Shown here: positions 1-6,522 of the stretch, piece after piece
Layout of the letters: every line of letters begins with the position of its first letter
Position numbering within the stretch: position 1 is the stretch's first letter
Assembly (NCBI GenBank): GCA_032249175.1
Contig: JAVVGK010000094.1
Span: 1-6,525, forward strand
Source: DSFT01 sp032249175
GTDB taxonomy: Bacteria; Hydrothermota; Hydrothermia; LBFQ01; DSFT01
DNA: 6,525 bases
Reading direction: 5' to 3'
The notes under the pieces: model-generated
What the model saw: the letters and a program-made list of their open reading frames with translations, nothing else
Told to the model about the DNA's origin: nothing
Databases searched by the model: none
Position numbers and translations under genes: made by a program

Positions 1-53
1 AGAATTATTGGACAAGGCAGGGCAAATTAAATTTTAACCTTTAAAATTTTTGT
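1..53 (+). promoter_or_regulatory. Promoter module for the protease-cysS-ribB run
   Basis: This stretch has two blocks that recur in the same order before the minus-strand operon. Bases 1-19 contain TGGACA (a TTGACA-like -35) followed by AGGCA and match the other copy at 18 of 19 positions. Bases 38-49 match it at 12 of 12 and contain TAAAAT at 42-47. The ATG at 54 lies exactly 6 bases after TAAAAT. Two readings fit. TAAAAT may be the -10, giving an RNA that starts at or next to the ATG. Alternatively a weaker -10 (TTTTAA) sits 17 bases after TGGACA, giving a leader of about 10 bases. No Shine-Dalgarno sequence lies near the ATG. The upstream edge is cut by the window. Confidence 0.6.
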
Positions 54-2672
54 ATGGTGTTTCTTCTCTTAACTTTAAATGATCAAACTTTGTACTTTAA
101 GGATAGAGTGATTGCTCAAATAAAGAAAGAATATCTCCCTCTTTTTGAGCTAAATGATATGAAATATGTAAATAGTGCTCTTACAAGATTTTATAGACTT
201 CCAAATAGTGTAAATTCTGTCCTTTCTACCTACTCCATAAAGTCAGTTGAAGGTCTTATACTTGGTAAAATCACACCTAAGGCTATTGAATTTGGTCTTG
301 ATAGGATAATTGTTATTTACTTTAATTCAGAAGTTGATATTCATAAAGTAATAAGAGATCTTGAAGCAACAGGAATGTTTGAGTATGTTGAGCCTTGGTT
401 CATTTATAAAATGGATATTATTCCTAATGACCCTCTTATTTCAAATCAATGGCATCTTTCAAAAATTCAAGCTTTTAATGCCTGGGATATAACAAAAGCT
501 GATGGAATTGTTGTTGCTGCTATTGATGGAGGTGTTGCCTGGGACCATCCTGACTTGGGAGGTATAATATGGAATAACCTTGGAGAAGATGCTAATGGTA
601 ATGGTAAGACGTTAATTTTCAATGGCTCAACCTGGGTATTTGATCCTGGTGATTTAAATGGTGTGGATGATGATGGAAATGGTTTTATTGATGATTTAAT
701 AGGATGGGACTTTTATGGTAATGATAATAATCCAAAGCCTAACCCTTGCGATGCTACTTACGATGATCATGGAACACATGTTACGGGAATTATAGCAGCT
801 TGGACTGATAATGGTGTTGGCGTTGCTGGTGAAGCTTGGAATGCCAAAGCTATGGCGCTTCAAACAGGAGCTTGTGGATATATTTATAATGCAATAAATG
901 GCACTTATTATGCTGCGAATAAAGGTGCTGATATTACAAATCATTCTTATGGAGGTCCAGGTTATAACAATTCTGCAAGAATAGCATTATTGTATGCCAG
1001 AAGTATGGGAGCTAATAACTATGCTGCTGCTGGTAATCAAGGTGTTGATGTTGGTGTTTCTCCAAGGTATCCCTGCTGTTATAATGATGCTACAATTTGT
1101 GTTGCAGCAACAAATCAAAATGACCAAAAGCCAAGTTGGTCAAATTATGGCTCTTGTGTTGATGTTTCAGCACCAGGAGACCCCGTATATTCAACTGCTT
1201 GGAATTCTTCAAGCAATTCATTTACATATGCAGCGTATTCTGGAACATCTATGGCAAGTCCATCAGCAGCAGGCGTTGGAGCTATGATAAAAGCTGCAAA
1301 TCCAAGTTTAAGTGTTGATGAGGTTGATTCAATTTTAATATGCTCTACTGATAACATAGATGCTCTTAATCCCTCTTATGCTGGAAAGCTTGGAAGTGGA
1401 AGAGTAAATATGTTTAAGGCGGTTAGAATGGCAAAGTTTGCAGGTGTAAGTGTTTTGAGTGTTAGAGTAGATGATAGTAATTATAATAATAATCAAAGAG
1501 CAGAAGTAGGAGAGCAGGTAAAATTATTCTTAACAATATCAAATCCAAGATGTTATAGAAATGCTTCTAATGTTAGCTTGGAGCTTATAAATAATGACCC
1601 AAATATAACTGTTATAGATGGAAATATAAATGTTGGAAATCTAAGTGTAGGTCAGACTATTGAGCCTTCTGATTTCTTTGAAATTAGTGTAAGTGGAAGT
1701 GAGCCGAGATTTTGGGATTTTAAAGTTAAAGTTAATTCAATACCTCAAAATGCTGATACAATAATAAATCTAAGATTAATTATTGGATTTCCAAAAATTC
1801 TTGTAGTAGATGCTGATACATTAACGAATTTTGAAACTTATTATACATCAGCATTAGATAGCTTAAATAAGGTTTATGAACTTGTTAGATTTAATGAGCC
1901 TCAACTATTTAGATCTAATACAAGAGAAATTATCATTTGGCATACAGGAAATAGAAACACTAATGTTTTGACCACTGCGGAAAGGGATTCTTTAATTTCT
2001 TGGTTAAATTCAGGTAAGAAACTATTTATTTCAAGCCAATACTTAGCAGAAGACCCTATCGGAAGTCAATTTATTCAAAATTATCTTGGTGCTAATATTG
2101 TCCAAACAGGTATAGCTTATAAAACGATTGTAGGTGAAACAGGTGATCCTGTTGGAAATGGATTAAAGTTTAGATTATTAAATCCAGATGGAGCACAAAA
2201 TGCTAATTCTGATGATAATATAACTCCTAATAATCCAAGCGCTAGAAGAGCATTTAAATGGACTAGTGTTATAGGAAGTGGAGATTACGGTGGGGCAGTA
2301 GTTTACCAAATTCCATGTAAAACTGTCTTTTTGGCAGGTCCATTTGAGGCAATAAGTAATACTCAAACAGGTTGGAATAAGAGAGAAGAATTTATGTCAG
2401 CAGTTCTTAATTGCTTTATAAGTTCTTCTGATGAAATTGGATTAATACCATTTGGTATATATCCTTATATTAAAAACTCACAAATTTTAATTAAGTATCA
2501 CTTTAAGCAAGCTCAAAATTTAAATATTGCTATTTATTCAGTTAATGGATATAAAATTCATCAATCAGAAATTAAATCTGCTCAGTACGGAATATATAAA
2601 ATTCCTATTAAGTCAAAGGGTGTTTATATTTTAAAAGTAAATGATAAAATCTACAAATTGATAAATAATTGA
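54..2672 (+). CDS. Secreted S8 (subtilisin-like) serine protease with T9SS-like C-terminal tail
   Basis: Exported subtilase of 872 residues that should cleave proteins outside the cytoplasm. Residues about 20-118 look like an inhibitory propeptide, followed by the usual junction PNDPLISNQWHL (125-134). The protease domain (about 135-460) has catalytic Asp158 (AAIDGG), His239 (DDHGTHVTG) and Ser399 (SGTSMASP), and oxyanion Asn328 (AAGNQG). An acidic loop at 200-215 (NGVDDDGNGFID) resembles a calcium site. Residues about 465-575 form a beta-sandwich. Residues about 578-790 resemble a GATase-like-fold domain (KILVVDAD, IIIWHTG, GKKLFIS). Residues 798-872 resemble a type IX secretion sorting domain (IAIYSVNGYKI, then KGVYILKVNDKIYKLI), although the usual PNP is PYI. 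The start is fixed by an in-frame TAA at 42-44 with only one ATG after it. The hydrophobic leader (VFLLLTL) is very short and has no basic residues before it. Several cysteines in the catalytic domain (232, 274, 341, 342, 349, 368) could form disulphides. First gene of the run, with cysS 2 bases downstream. Confidence 0.93.
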   Translation: MVFLLLTLNDQTLYFKDRVIAQIKKEYLPLFELNDMKYVNSALTRFYRLPNSVNSVLSTYSIKSVEGLILGKITPKAIEFGLDRIIVIYFNSEVDIHKVIRDLEATGMFEYVEPWFIYKMDIIPNDPLISNQWHLSKIQAFNAWDITKADGIVVAAIDGGVAWDHPDLGGIIWNNLGEDANGNGKTLIFNGSTWVFDPGDLNGVDDDGNGFIDDLIGWDFYGNDNNPKPNPCDATYDDHGTHVTGIIAAWTDNGVGVAGEAWNAKAMALQTGACGYIYNAINGTYYAANKGADITNHSYGGPGYNNSARIALLYARSMGANNYAAAGNQGVDVGVSPRYPCCYNDATICVAATNQNDQKPSWSNYGSCVDVSAPGDPVYSTAWNSSSNSFTYAAYSGTSMASPSAAGVGAMIKAANPSLSVDEVDSILICSTDNIDALNPSYAGKLGSGRVNMFKAVRMAKFAGVSVLSVRVDDSNYNNNQRAEVGEQVKLFLTISNPRCYRNASNVSLELINNDPNITVIDGNINVGNLSVGQTIEPSDFFEISVSGSEPRFWDFKVKVNSIPQNADTIINLRLIIGFPKILVVDADTLTNFETYYTSALDSLNKVYELVRFNEPQLFRSNTREIIIWHTGNRNTNVLTTAERDSLISWLNSGKKLFISSQYLAEDPIGSQFIQNYLGANIVQTGIAYKTIVGETGDPVGNGLKFRLLNPDGAQNANSDDNITPNNPSARRAFKWTSVIGSGDYGGAVVYQIPCKTVFLAGPFEAISNTQTGWNKREEFMSAVLNCFISSSDEIGLIPFGIYPYIKNSQILIKYHFKQAQNLNIAIYSVNGYKIHQSEIKSAQYGIYKIPIKSKGVYILKVNDKIYKLINN

Positions 2673-2674
2673 AA

Positions 2675-4012
2675 ATGAAACTTTTTGATACATTATCATC
2701 AACATTAAGGGAATTCAAACCAATTGAAAAAAACAAAGTTAAAATGTACATTTGTGGAATGACAGTTCAAGATGTGCCCCATGCGGGGCACCTTAGAACA
2801 TTCACAAGTTTTGATATTTTAAGAAGATATTTAGAATATAAAGGATATGAGGTTATTTATGTTCAGAATTTTACGGATATTGACGATAAAATTATTAATA
2901 AATCAAGAGAATTAAATGTTGATTGGAGGAAGTTGGCATATAAATATGAAAGTGAATATATTAAATATGCTAAAATGATGAATTTCAAAGATGTTGAATT
3001 TTATCCAAAAGCAACCCTTCACATTCAAGAAATTATTGAAATTATCCAAGTTTTAATAAATAAAGGATTTGCTTATATTAGTAATGGTAATGTTTGGTTT
3101 GATGTTGAAAAATTTGAAAGATATGGAAAATTATCAAAGAAAAGTTTAGATGAGCTAATTAGTGGTTATAGAATAGAGCCTGATCCTTCAAAAAAGAAAC
3201 CTTATGACTTTGCTTTATGGAAAGCTTATAAAGAAGGAGAACCTTACTGGTATAGTCCTTTTTCAAAGGGAAGACCTGGCTGGCATATTGAATGTTCAGC
3301 AATGAGCATTACTCATCTTGGAAAAACCATAGATATTCACGGAGGAGCAGAAGATTTAATTTTTCCTCACCATGAAAATGAAATTGCTCAAAGTGAAGCA
3401 TTTACAGGTCAAGTGTTTTCTAATTTTTGGATTCATACAGGTTTTTTAACAATTGGTGGTGAAAAAATGTCAAAATCAACAGGATTATTCTTTTCAGCAA
3501 AAGATTTATTAGAGCATTATGAGCCAAATGTTATAAGGCTTTTCTTTTTAAAAGCTCATTACAGATCACCACTTGAATTTTCCAATGAGCTATTAGAAGA
3601 TGCGAAAAATAGTTGGCATAGAATTAAAAATTTCTTATTAGAATTTAAAGAAGAAGGGAAAATTTATAATGCTCTATTAAATGAATTTGAATTAGCTATG
3701 GATGAAAATTTAAATACACCAAAAACACTTGCTATTATTTTTGAATATATAAACTTGGCATATAAAAATCCTCAAATAGCAAATGATATTGCATTTACAA
3801 TTAGAATGATTTTAAATGTTTTAGGATTTAATTTGGATTTTGAAATAAAAAATAATAAACTTGAAGAATTGATTAACCTTATTGTTGAAGTTAGACAGGA
3901 TTTAAGGAAACAAAGAAATTTTGAAATTTCTGACAAGATAAGAAATAGATTAAAAGAAATAGGTATTATTTTGGAAGATACAAAAGAAGGAACAAAATGG
4001 AAAATTATATAA
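2675..4012 (+). CDS. cysS: Cysteinyl-tRNA synthetase
   Basis: Cytoplasmic class I synthetase that charges tRNA-Cys with cysteine using ATP. It has 445 residues, close to the 461 of the E. coli enzyme. The zinc ligands are all present: Cys27 (YICGMT), Cys207 (GWHIECS), His232 and Glu236 (FPHHENE). The HIGH motif reads HAGH (36-39), with Ala in the usual aliphatic position, and KMSKS is intact at 264-268. NFTDIDDKI and HGGAEDLIFPHHENE are family signatures, and the C-terminal helical region is present. I chose ATG 2675 because MKLFDTLSS matches the usual family start. An in-frame TTG at 2669 would add two residues and overlap the protease stop by 4 bases. No Shine-Dalgarno is visible before either start, so translation may depend on ribosomes finishing the protease gene. 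The 3' end overlaps ribB by 16 bases. Confidence 0.97.
   Translation: MKLFDTLSSTLREFKPIEKNKVKMYICGMTVQDVPHAGHLRTFTSFDILRRYLEYKGYEVIYVQNFTDIDDKIINKSRELNVDWRKLAYKYESEYIKYAKMMNFKDVEFYPKATLHIQEIIEIIQVLINKGFAYISNGNVWFDVEKFERYGKLSKKSLDELISGYRIEPDPSKKKPYDFALWKAYKEGEPYWYSPFSKGRPGWHIECSAMSITHLGKTIDIHGGAEDLIFPHHENEIAQSEAFTGQVFSNFWIHTGFLTIGGEKMSKSTGLFFSAKDLLEHYEPNVIRLFFLKAHYRSPLEFSNELLEDAKNSWHRIKNFLLEFKEEGKIYNALLNEFELAMDENLNTPKTLAIIFEYINLAYKNPQIANDIAFTIRMILNVLGFNLDFEIKNNKLEELINLIVEVRQDLRKQRNFEISDKIRNRLKEIGIILEDTKEGTKWKII
2774..2791 (+). repeat. Perfect G+C-rich inverted repeat inside cysS
   Basis: GTGCCCC and GGGGCAC are perfect complements around the loop ATGC, giving a 7-bp hairpin with six G:C pairs in a gene that is otherwise very AT-rich. 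It covers the codons for the PHAGH stretch of the HIGH motif, about 100 bases after the cysS start. No T run follows, so it is not an intrinsic terminator. Whether it folds or acts in RNA is unknown. Confidence 0.6.
3986..3991 (+). promoter_or_regulatory. Shine-Dalgarno sequence of ribB, inside cysS
   Basis: GAAGGA lies 5 bases before the ATG at 3997 and supports that start over the next in-frame Met (residue 51, past the DRENEGD motif). It sits within the last codons of cysS. Here the ribosome appears to be guided by base pairing, unlike the first genes of both operons, which have no such site. Confidence 0.7.
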
Positions 4013-5034
4013 TTACTAATATAGAAACAGCTATTGAGGAAATTAAGAATGGAAATATAATTATTATAGTTGATGATGAAGATAGAGAAAACGAAGGAGA
4101 TTTTTTCATTCCTGCACAAATTGTTAAACCAGAACATATTAATTTTATGGCAAGAGTAGGTGGTGGTTTAGTTTGTGTTTCAATAAATTATGAAAGATTT
4201 TACAATCTTGAATTGGAAGTTCCTATTGAAAATACTTCAAAATTTTCAACACCATTCGGCTATCCTATTGATTATAAGGATGTTAAAACTGGAACATCTG
4301 CTTATGAAAGAGCTTTAACTGCAAGAATGATTTGTGATGAAACAAAAGGAAAAGATGATTTCATAAGACCTGGTCATTTATATACATTATGTAGCAGAAA
4401 AGGGGGAGTTCTTGAAAGAGCGGGACATACTGAGGCAAGTGTAGATTTATCAAGAATTGCTAATTTTTATCCTGCTGGTGTTATATGTGAGATAATGGAT
4501 GATGATGGAAGTATGGCAAGAATGCCAAAACTAATTGAAATTGCTAAAAAATTCAATCTTAAAATTATAACCATTAAAAGTTTAATTGCTTATAGGTTTA
4601 AAAAAGAAAGAATTATTCAAAAAATTTTTGAAAAGAATGTTAAAACGGAATATGGAGAATTTAAGCTTCATGCTTATAAGGATATATACAATAAAATTCA
4701 CTATGTTCTTGAAAAACCAACTTCTGAGAAAATTAAATTTGTTAGGGTTCATAGGAGATTTATTTTTGCTGATGAGCTATTTATAATTGATGATATTAAT
4801 TATGGGAAAAAGAAAAGAGCATTAGAAATGATTTCAAAAAATGGAGGAGCATTTATTTATTTGGATGTTGATGAGAATTTAAATGAAAAGGATAATGTAT
4901 TTAGAAATTATGGAATAGGCGCTCAAATTATTAGAGATTTAGGATATGAAAAAATTGTTGTAATAACACCAAATCCTTTAAATTATAAAGGAATTGAGGG
5001 CTTTGGAATAGAGATTGTAGATTTTGTTTTTTAA
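3997..5034 (+). CDS. ribB: 3,4-dihydroxy-2-butanone-4-phosphate synthase with decayed GTP cyclohydrolase II domain (RibBA/RibBX-like)
   Basis: Residues 1-204 are DHBP synthase, which converts ribulose 5-phosphate to the four-carbon unit of riboflavin plus formate. Key motifs are present: DDEDRENEGD (26-35), VC at 59-60, TGTSAYER (98-105), RPGH (124-127), GHTEASVDL (143-151) with His144, CEI with Glu165, and the end IITIKSLIAYR. One local departure is PFGYPID (86-92), where most members have an FTV-like segment. Residues 206-345 align with GTP cyclohydrolase II: TEYGEF, VRVH, NYGIGAQIIRDLG, NP and GIEGFGIEIV are kept. However, the zinc cysteines after VH are gone, the RQEGRGIGL loop is replaced by an Asn/Glu/Asp-rich stretch, and the proton-acceptor Asp before FRNYG is Val301. 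Total length is 345, against about 400 for bifunctional RibBA. It probably makes DHBP only, and GTP cyclohydrolase would have to come from elsewhere. It overlaps cysS by 16 bases and the convergent ATPase gene by 4. Confidence 0.9.
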   Translation: MENYIITNIETAIEEIKNGNIIIIVDDEDRENEGDFFIPAQIVKPEHINFMARVGGGLVCVSINYERFYNLELEVPIENTSKFSTPFGYPIDYKDVKTGTSAYERALTARMICDETKGKDDFIRPGHLYTLCSRKGGVLERAGHTEASVDLSRIANFYPAGVICEIMDDDGSMARMPKLIEIAKKFNLKIITIKSLIAYRFKKERIIQKIFEKNVKTEYGEFKLHAYKDIYNKIHYVLEKPTSEKIKFVRVHRRFIFADELFIIDDINYGKKKRALEMISKNGGAFIYLDVDENLNEKDNVFRNYGIGAQIIRDLGYEKIVVITPNPLNYKGIEGFGIEIVDFVF

Positions 5035-5576
5035 AGACTTATAAAATTATTTGATATTTCAAGCTTTTCATGAGTTGTTATAATAAAAATTTTATCTTTT
5101 GAGAGAGATTTTATAATTTCAATAAGGATATTTTTTGAATTCTCGTCAAGTGATGTAAATGGCTCATCAAGTAAATATAGTTTTGATTTTTTTGATAATG
5201 CCCTAATAATGCCAATTTTTTGTAAGGAGCCTCTTGAAAGCAATTTTGCTTTATAGTTTAAAAATTTTTCCATTTTAAAAATTTTAATTAGTTCCTCATC
5301 AAATCCAAAAAATTTTAAATTTTCTAAAACGGTGAATTCCAAATAAATTCCCATTTTATGTCCAAGATATGAAATTTCAAAATTATTTATATTTTCATAA
5401 TTTACTTCTCCTGTTGTTGGCTTTTCAAGTCTTGCTAAAATTTTAAGTAATGTTGTTTTTCCTGAGCCATTTGGTCCTTTTATTAGTAAAATTCCTCTTT
5501 CTATTTCAAAACTTACATTTTCAAAAATTGTTTTATTGTTAATTTTCTTGGTTAGGTTCTTTACTTTTAGTCTCAT
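5031..5576 (-). CDS. CcmA-like ABC transporter ATP-binding protein
   Basis: Cytoplasmic ATPase subunit of an ABC transporter, 181 residues, somewhat shorter than CcmA heme-exporter ATPases (about 200). Walker A is GPNGSGKT (34-41), Walker B is LYLLDE (133-138), the D-loop is SLD (142-144) and the switch His is 169 (ITTHE). The segment ISYLGHKMGIYLEFTVLENLKFF resembles the CcmA region with LGH in place of a Q-loop glutamine. The ABC signature reads LSRGS (113-117) rather than LSGGQ. The short C-terminus stops soon after the switch His. It starts inside the last 38 bases of the upstream gene, so translation is probably coupled. No permease (CcmB-like) gene follows, because the gene ends against ribB. 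I infer cytochrome c maturation or a related export role only from CcmA resemblance; another small ABC family is possible. Confidence 0.82.
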   Translation of the reverse strand: MRLKVKNLTKKINNKTIFENVSFEIERGILLIKGPNGSGKTTLLKILARLEKPTTGEVNYENINNFEISYLGHKMGIYLEFTVLENLKFFGFDEELIKIFKMEKFLNYKAKLLSRGSLQKIGIIRALSKKSKLYLLDEPFTSLDENSKNILIEIIKSLSKDKIFIITTHEKLEISNNFISL

Positions 5577-6411
5577 TTTTACTTCTTGATTGTAAAATTA
5601 GAATAACTATTACAATAATAGCAATAACAATTCCAGCAATAACAAATCTATTTTTATTTATCAAACTAATTATATCAAATGATGGCATTACACTTGCTTG
5701 GACAATAAAAGGTTTATTTCCTCTATACAATTGTATGTCTATATTTCCCATTTTTTGAATGTCTCCTTTTGATAAGTTTTTTACACTATGCTTTAAATCT
5801 TTTCTTATTGCTACCGTGTAATTTATATTTCCTAAATTTCTTTCAAGATTTAGTTTCTTTTTAACCATATAAACAAAACTTATTAGGTTATTAGCATTTG
5901 GAATAATAAAAGGCTTTATAAAAAGACTTTCGCCTACAATTTGAATGCTATCGTGTGGAAGTCCATTATATCTGAAATTTTCAAAACCTTTCGGAAGTAT
6001 TAATTTTATAGGCTCTTTTGGTATTAAAGCATTTTTGGAATTTGTTAGTAAAATAATATCTTCTGCTACCATTATTATACTATCTTGATTTACTACAAAT
6101 GCACCATATTCTTTAAATTGAACATTACCTTCATTACTAACTTGATATACAAATAAACTCTCATTCTTAATTGGCAAATTTATGATAGGGCTATAAAAAC
6201 TAAATCCTTTATAGTCCGTTTGAATACCAATTGCTTTAATTGAAGTATCTTTAATTTCAAATTTTAAAATTCCATTCTTCACTTTATAACTATCTATTAA
6301 TTCAACATTATTTTGTGAAATTTTAAATATATATGAAATGGCAGAATCAACAGGCTCATTCTTTGTTCCATCTATAATTTTAATCTCATATAAAAAAGTT
6401 AAGAAAATCAT
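5539..6411 (-). CDS. Unknown exported protein with beta-rich body and C-terminal membrane anchor
   Basis: I do not recognise a named family with certainty. The 290-residue product begins with a very short hydrophobic stretch (MIFLTFLY). Residues about 8-90 look like a carboxypeptidase-regulatory or Ig-like beta domain (YEIKIIDGTKNEPVDSA, then DYKGFSFYSP). Residues about 110-185 form a second beta-rich region with an LPKGFENF segment. A single membrane helix, FVIAGIVIAIIVIVILIL (256-273), is followed by a basic, polar tail. If the start acts as a signal, the body lies outside the membrane and the tail inside. The start is fixed by an in-frame TAA 12 bases upstream, within the promoter TAAAAT. 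Overlap with the CcmA-like gene by 38 bases points to joint function, perhaps as a membrane-anchored partner of that ABC system. From memory, proteins of this layout occur beside cytochrome c biogenesis genes in several phyla, but I cannot confirm membership here. Confidence 0.8.
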   Translation of the reverse strand: MIFLTFLYEIKIIDGTKNEPVDSAISYIFKISQNNVELIDSYKVKNGILKFEIKDTSIKAIGIQTDYKGFSFYSPIINLPIKNESLFVYQVSNEGNVQFKEYGAFVVNQDSIIMVAEDIILLTNSKNALIPKEPIKLILPKGFENFRYNGLPHDSIQIVGESLFIKPFIIPNANNLISFVYMVKKKLNLERNLGNINYTVAIRKDLKHSVKNLSKGDIQKMGNIDIQLYRGNKPFIVQASVMPSFDIISLINKNRFVIAGIVIAIIVIVILILQSRSKNETKSKEPNQEN

Positions 6412-6465
6412 TTTGAAATTTTAAAGGGAAATAAATAAAGTTAAATTGCCTTGTCAAATAATTCT
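6412..6465 (-). promoter_or_regulatory. Promoter module for the membrane protein-ABC operon
   Basis: Read on the minus strand, this contains a 19-base block with a perfect TTGACA and AAGGCA (6465-6447), then a 12-base block with TAAAAT at 6423-6418, then 6 bases, then the ATG. It is the second copy of the module before the protease gene. As there, either TAAAAT is the -10 with an RNA start at the ATG, or TTATTT 17 bases after TTGACA is the -10 with a leader of about 10 bases. Just upstream, 6466-6488 is a pure A+T run that could act as an UP element. No Shine-Dalgarno is visible. Confidence 0.65.
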
Positions 6466-6488
6466 AAAATTATTTATTTTTTTATTTT

Positions 6489-6500
6489 GCCCGCCCACCC
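6489..6500. other. Short G+C-only-like tract between terminator and promoter
   Basis: GCCCGCCCACCC is 11/12 G or C inside an intergenic region that is otherwise nearly pure A+T. On the minus strand it is three runs of G following the terminator hairpin. I see no recognised motif in it. It may be part of a repeat that continues beyond the window. Confidence 0.4.
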
Positions 6501-6501
6501 T

Positions 6502-6522
6502 AAAAATAAGCCTTCGGCTTAT
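6502..6522 (-). terminator. Intrinsic terminator for a gene beyond the right edge
   Basis: On the minus strand ATAAGCC and GGCTTAT (6522-6516 and 6512-6506) pair perfectly around the loop GAA, and four T follow (6505-6502). The 7-bp stem with three G:C pairs plus a T tract fits a modest rho-independent terminator. It would end a minus-strand gene lying outside the window and insulate it from the operon starting at 6411. On the plus strand the hairpin is followed by AAA, so it is not a plus-strand terminator. Confidence 0.6.

Noticed and set aside
994..1287. Plus-strand open frame inside the protease gene, with other frames at 696-944, 1145-1357 and 2178-2366 on the minus strand
   Set aside because: All overlap conserved protease-domain or tail coding sequence and have no start signals or family motifs of their own.
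2669..2674. TTG start for cysS, overlapping the protease stop
   Set aside because: It adds only Met-Lys before a canonical MKLFDTLS start, and neither site has a Shine-Dalgarno. ATG at 2675 is the better choice.
2774..2791. Transcription terminator or attenuator in cysS
   Set aside because: The hairpin is strong but is followed by CTTAGAAC, with no T tract.
3772..4137. Open frame on the minus strand across the cysS-ribB junction
   Set aside because: It lies opposite two well-supported genes, is rich in Ile, Asn and Phe as expected for the complement of AT-rich coding DNA, and shows no recognisable motif.
4612..5034. Frameshift explaining the shortened cyclohydrolase half
   Set aside because: The conserved motifs before and after the degraded loop are in the same frame, and the reading frame is open throughout, so this is in-frame loss and divergence rather than a frameshift.
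1..6465. Terminal inverted repeats of a mobile element enclosing the window
   Set aside because: The repeats are split into two short blocks that match promoter parts, each at a fixed distance from an ATG. There is no transposase, and housekeeping genes lie between them. A promoter explanation is simpler, though the edges are cut.
6489..6500. G-quadruplex on the minus strand
   Set aside because: Only three runs of three G are present (GGGTGGGCGGG), one short of an intramolecular quadruplex.
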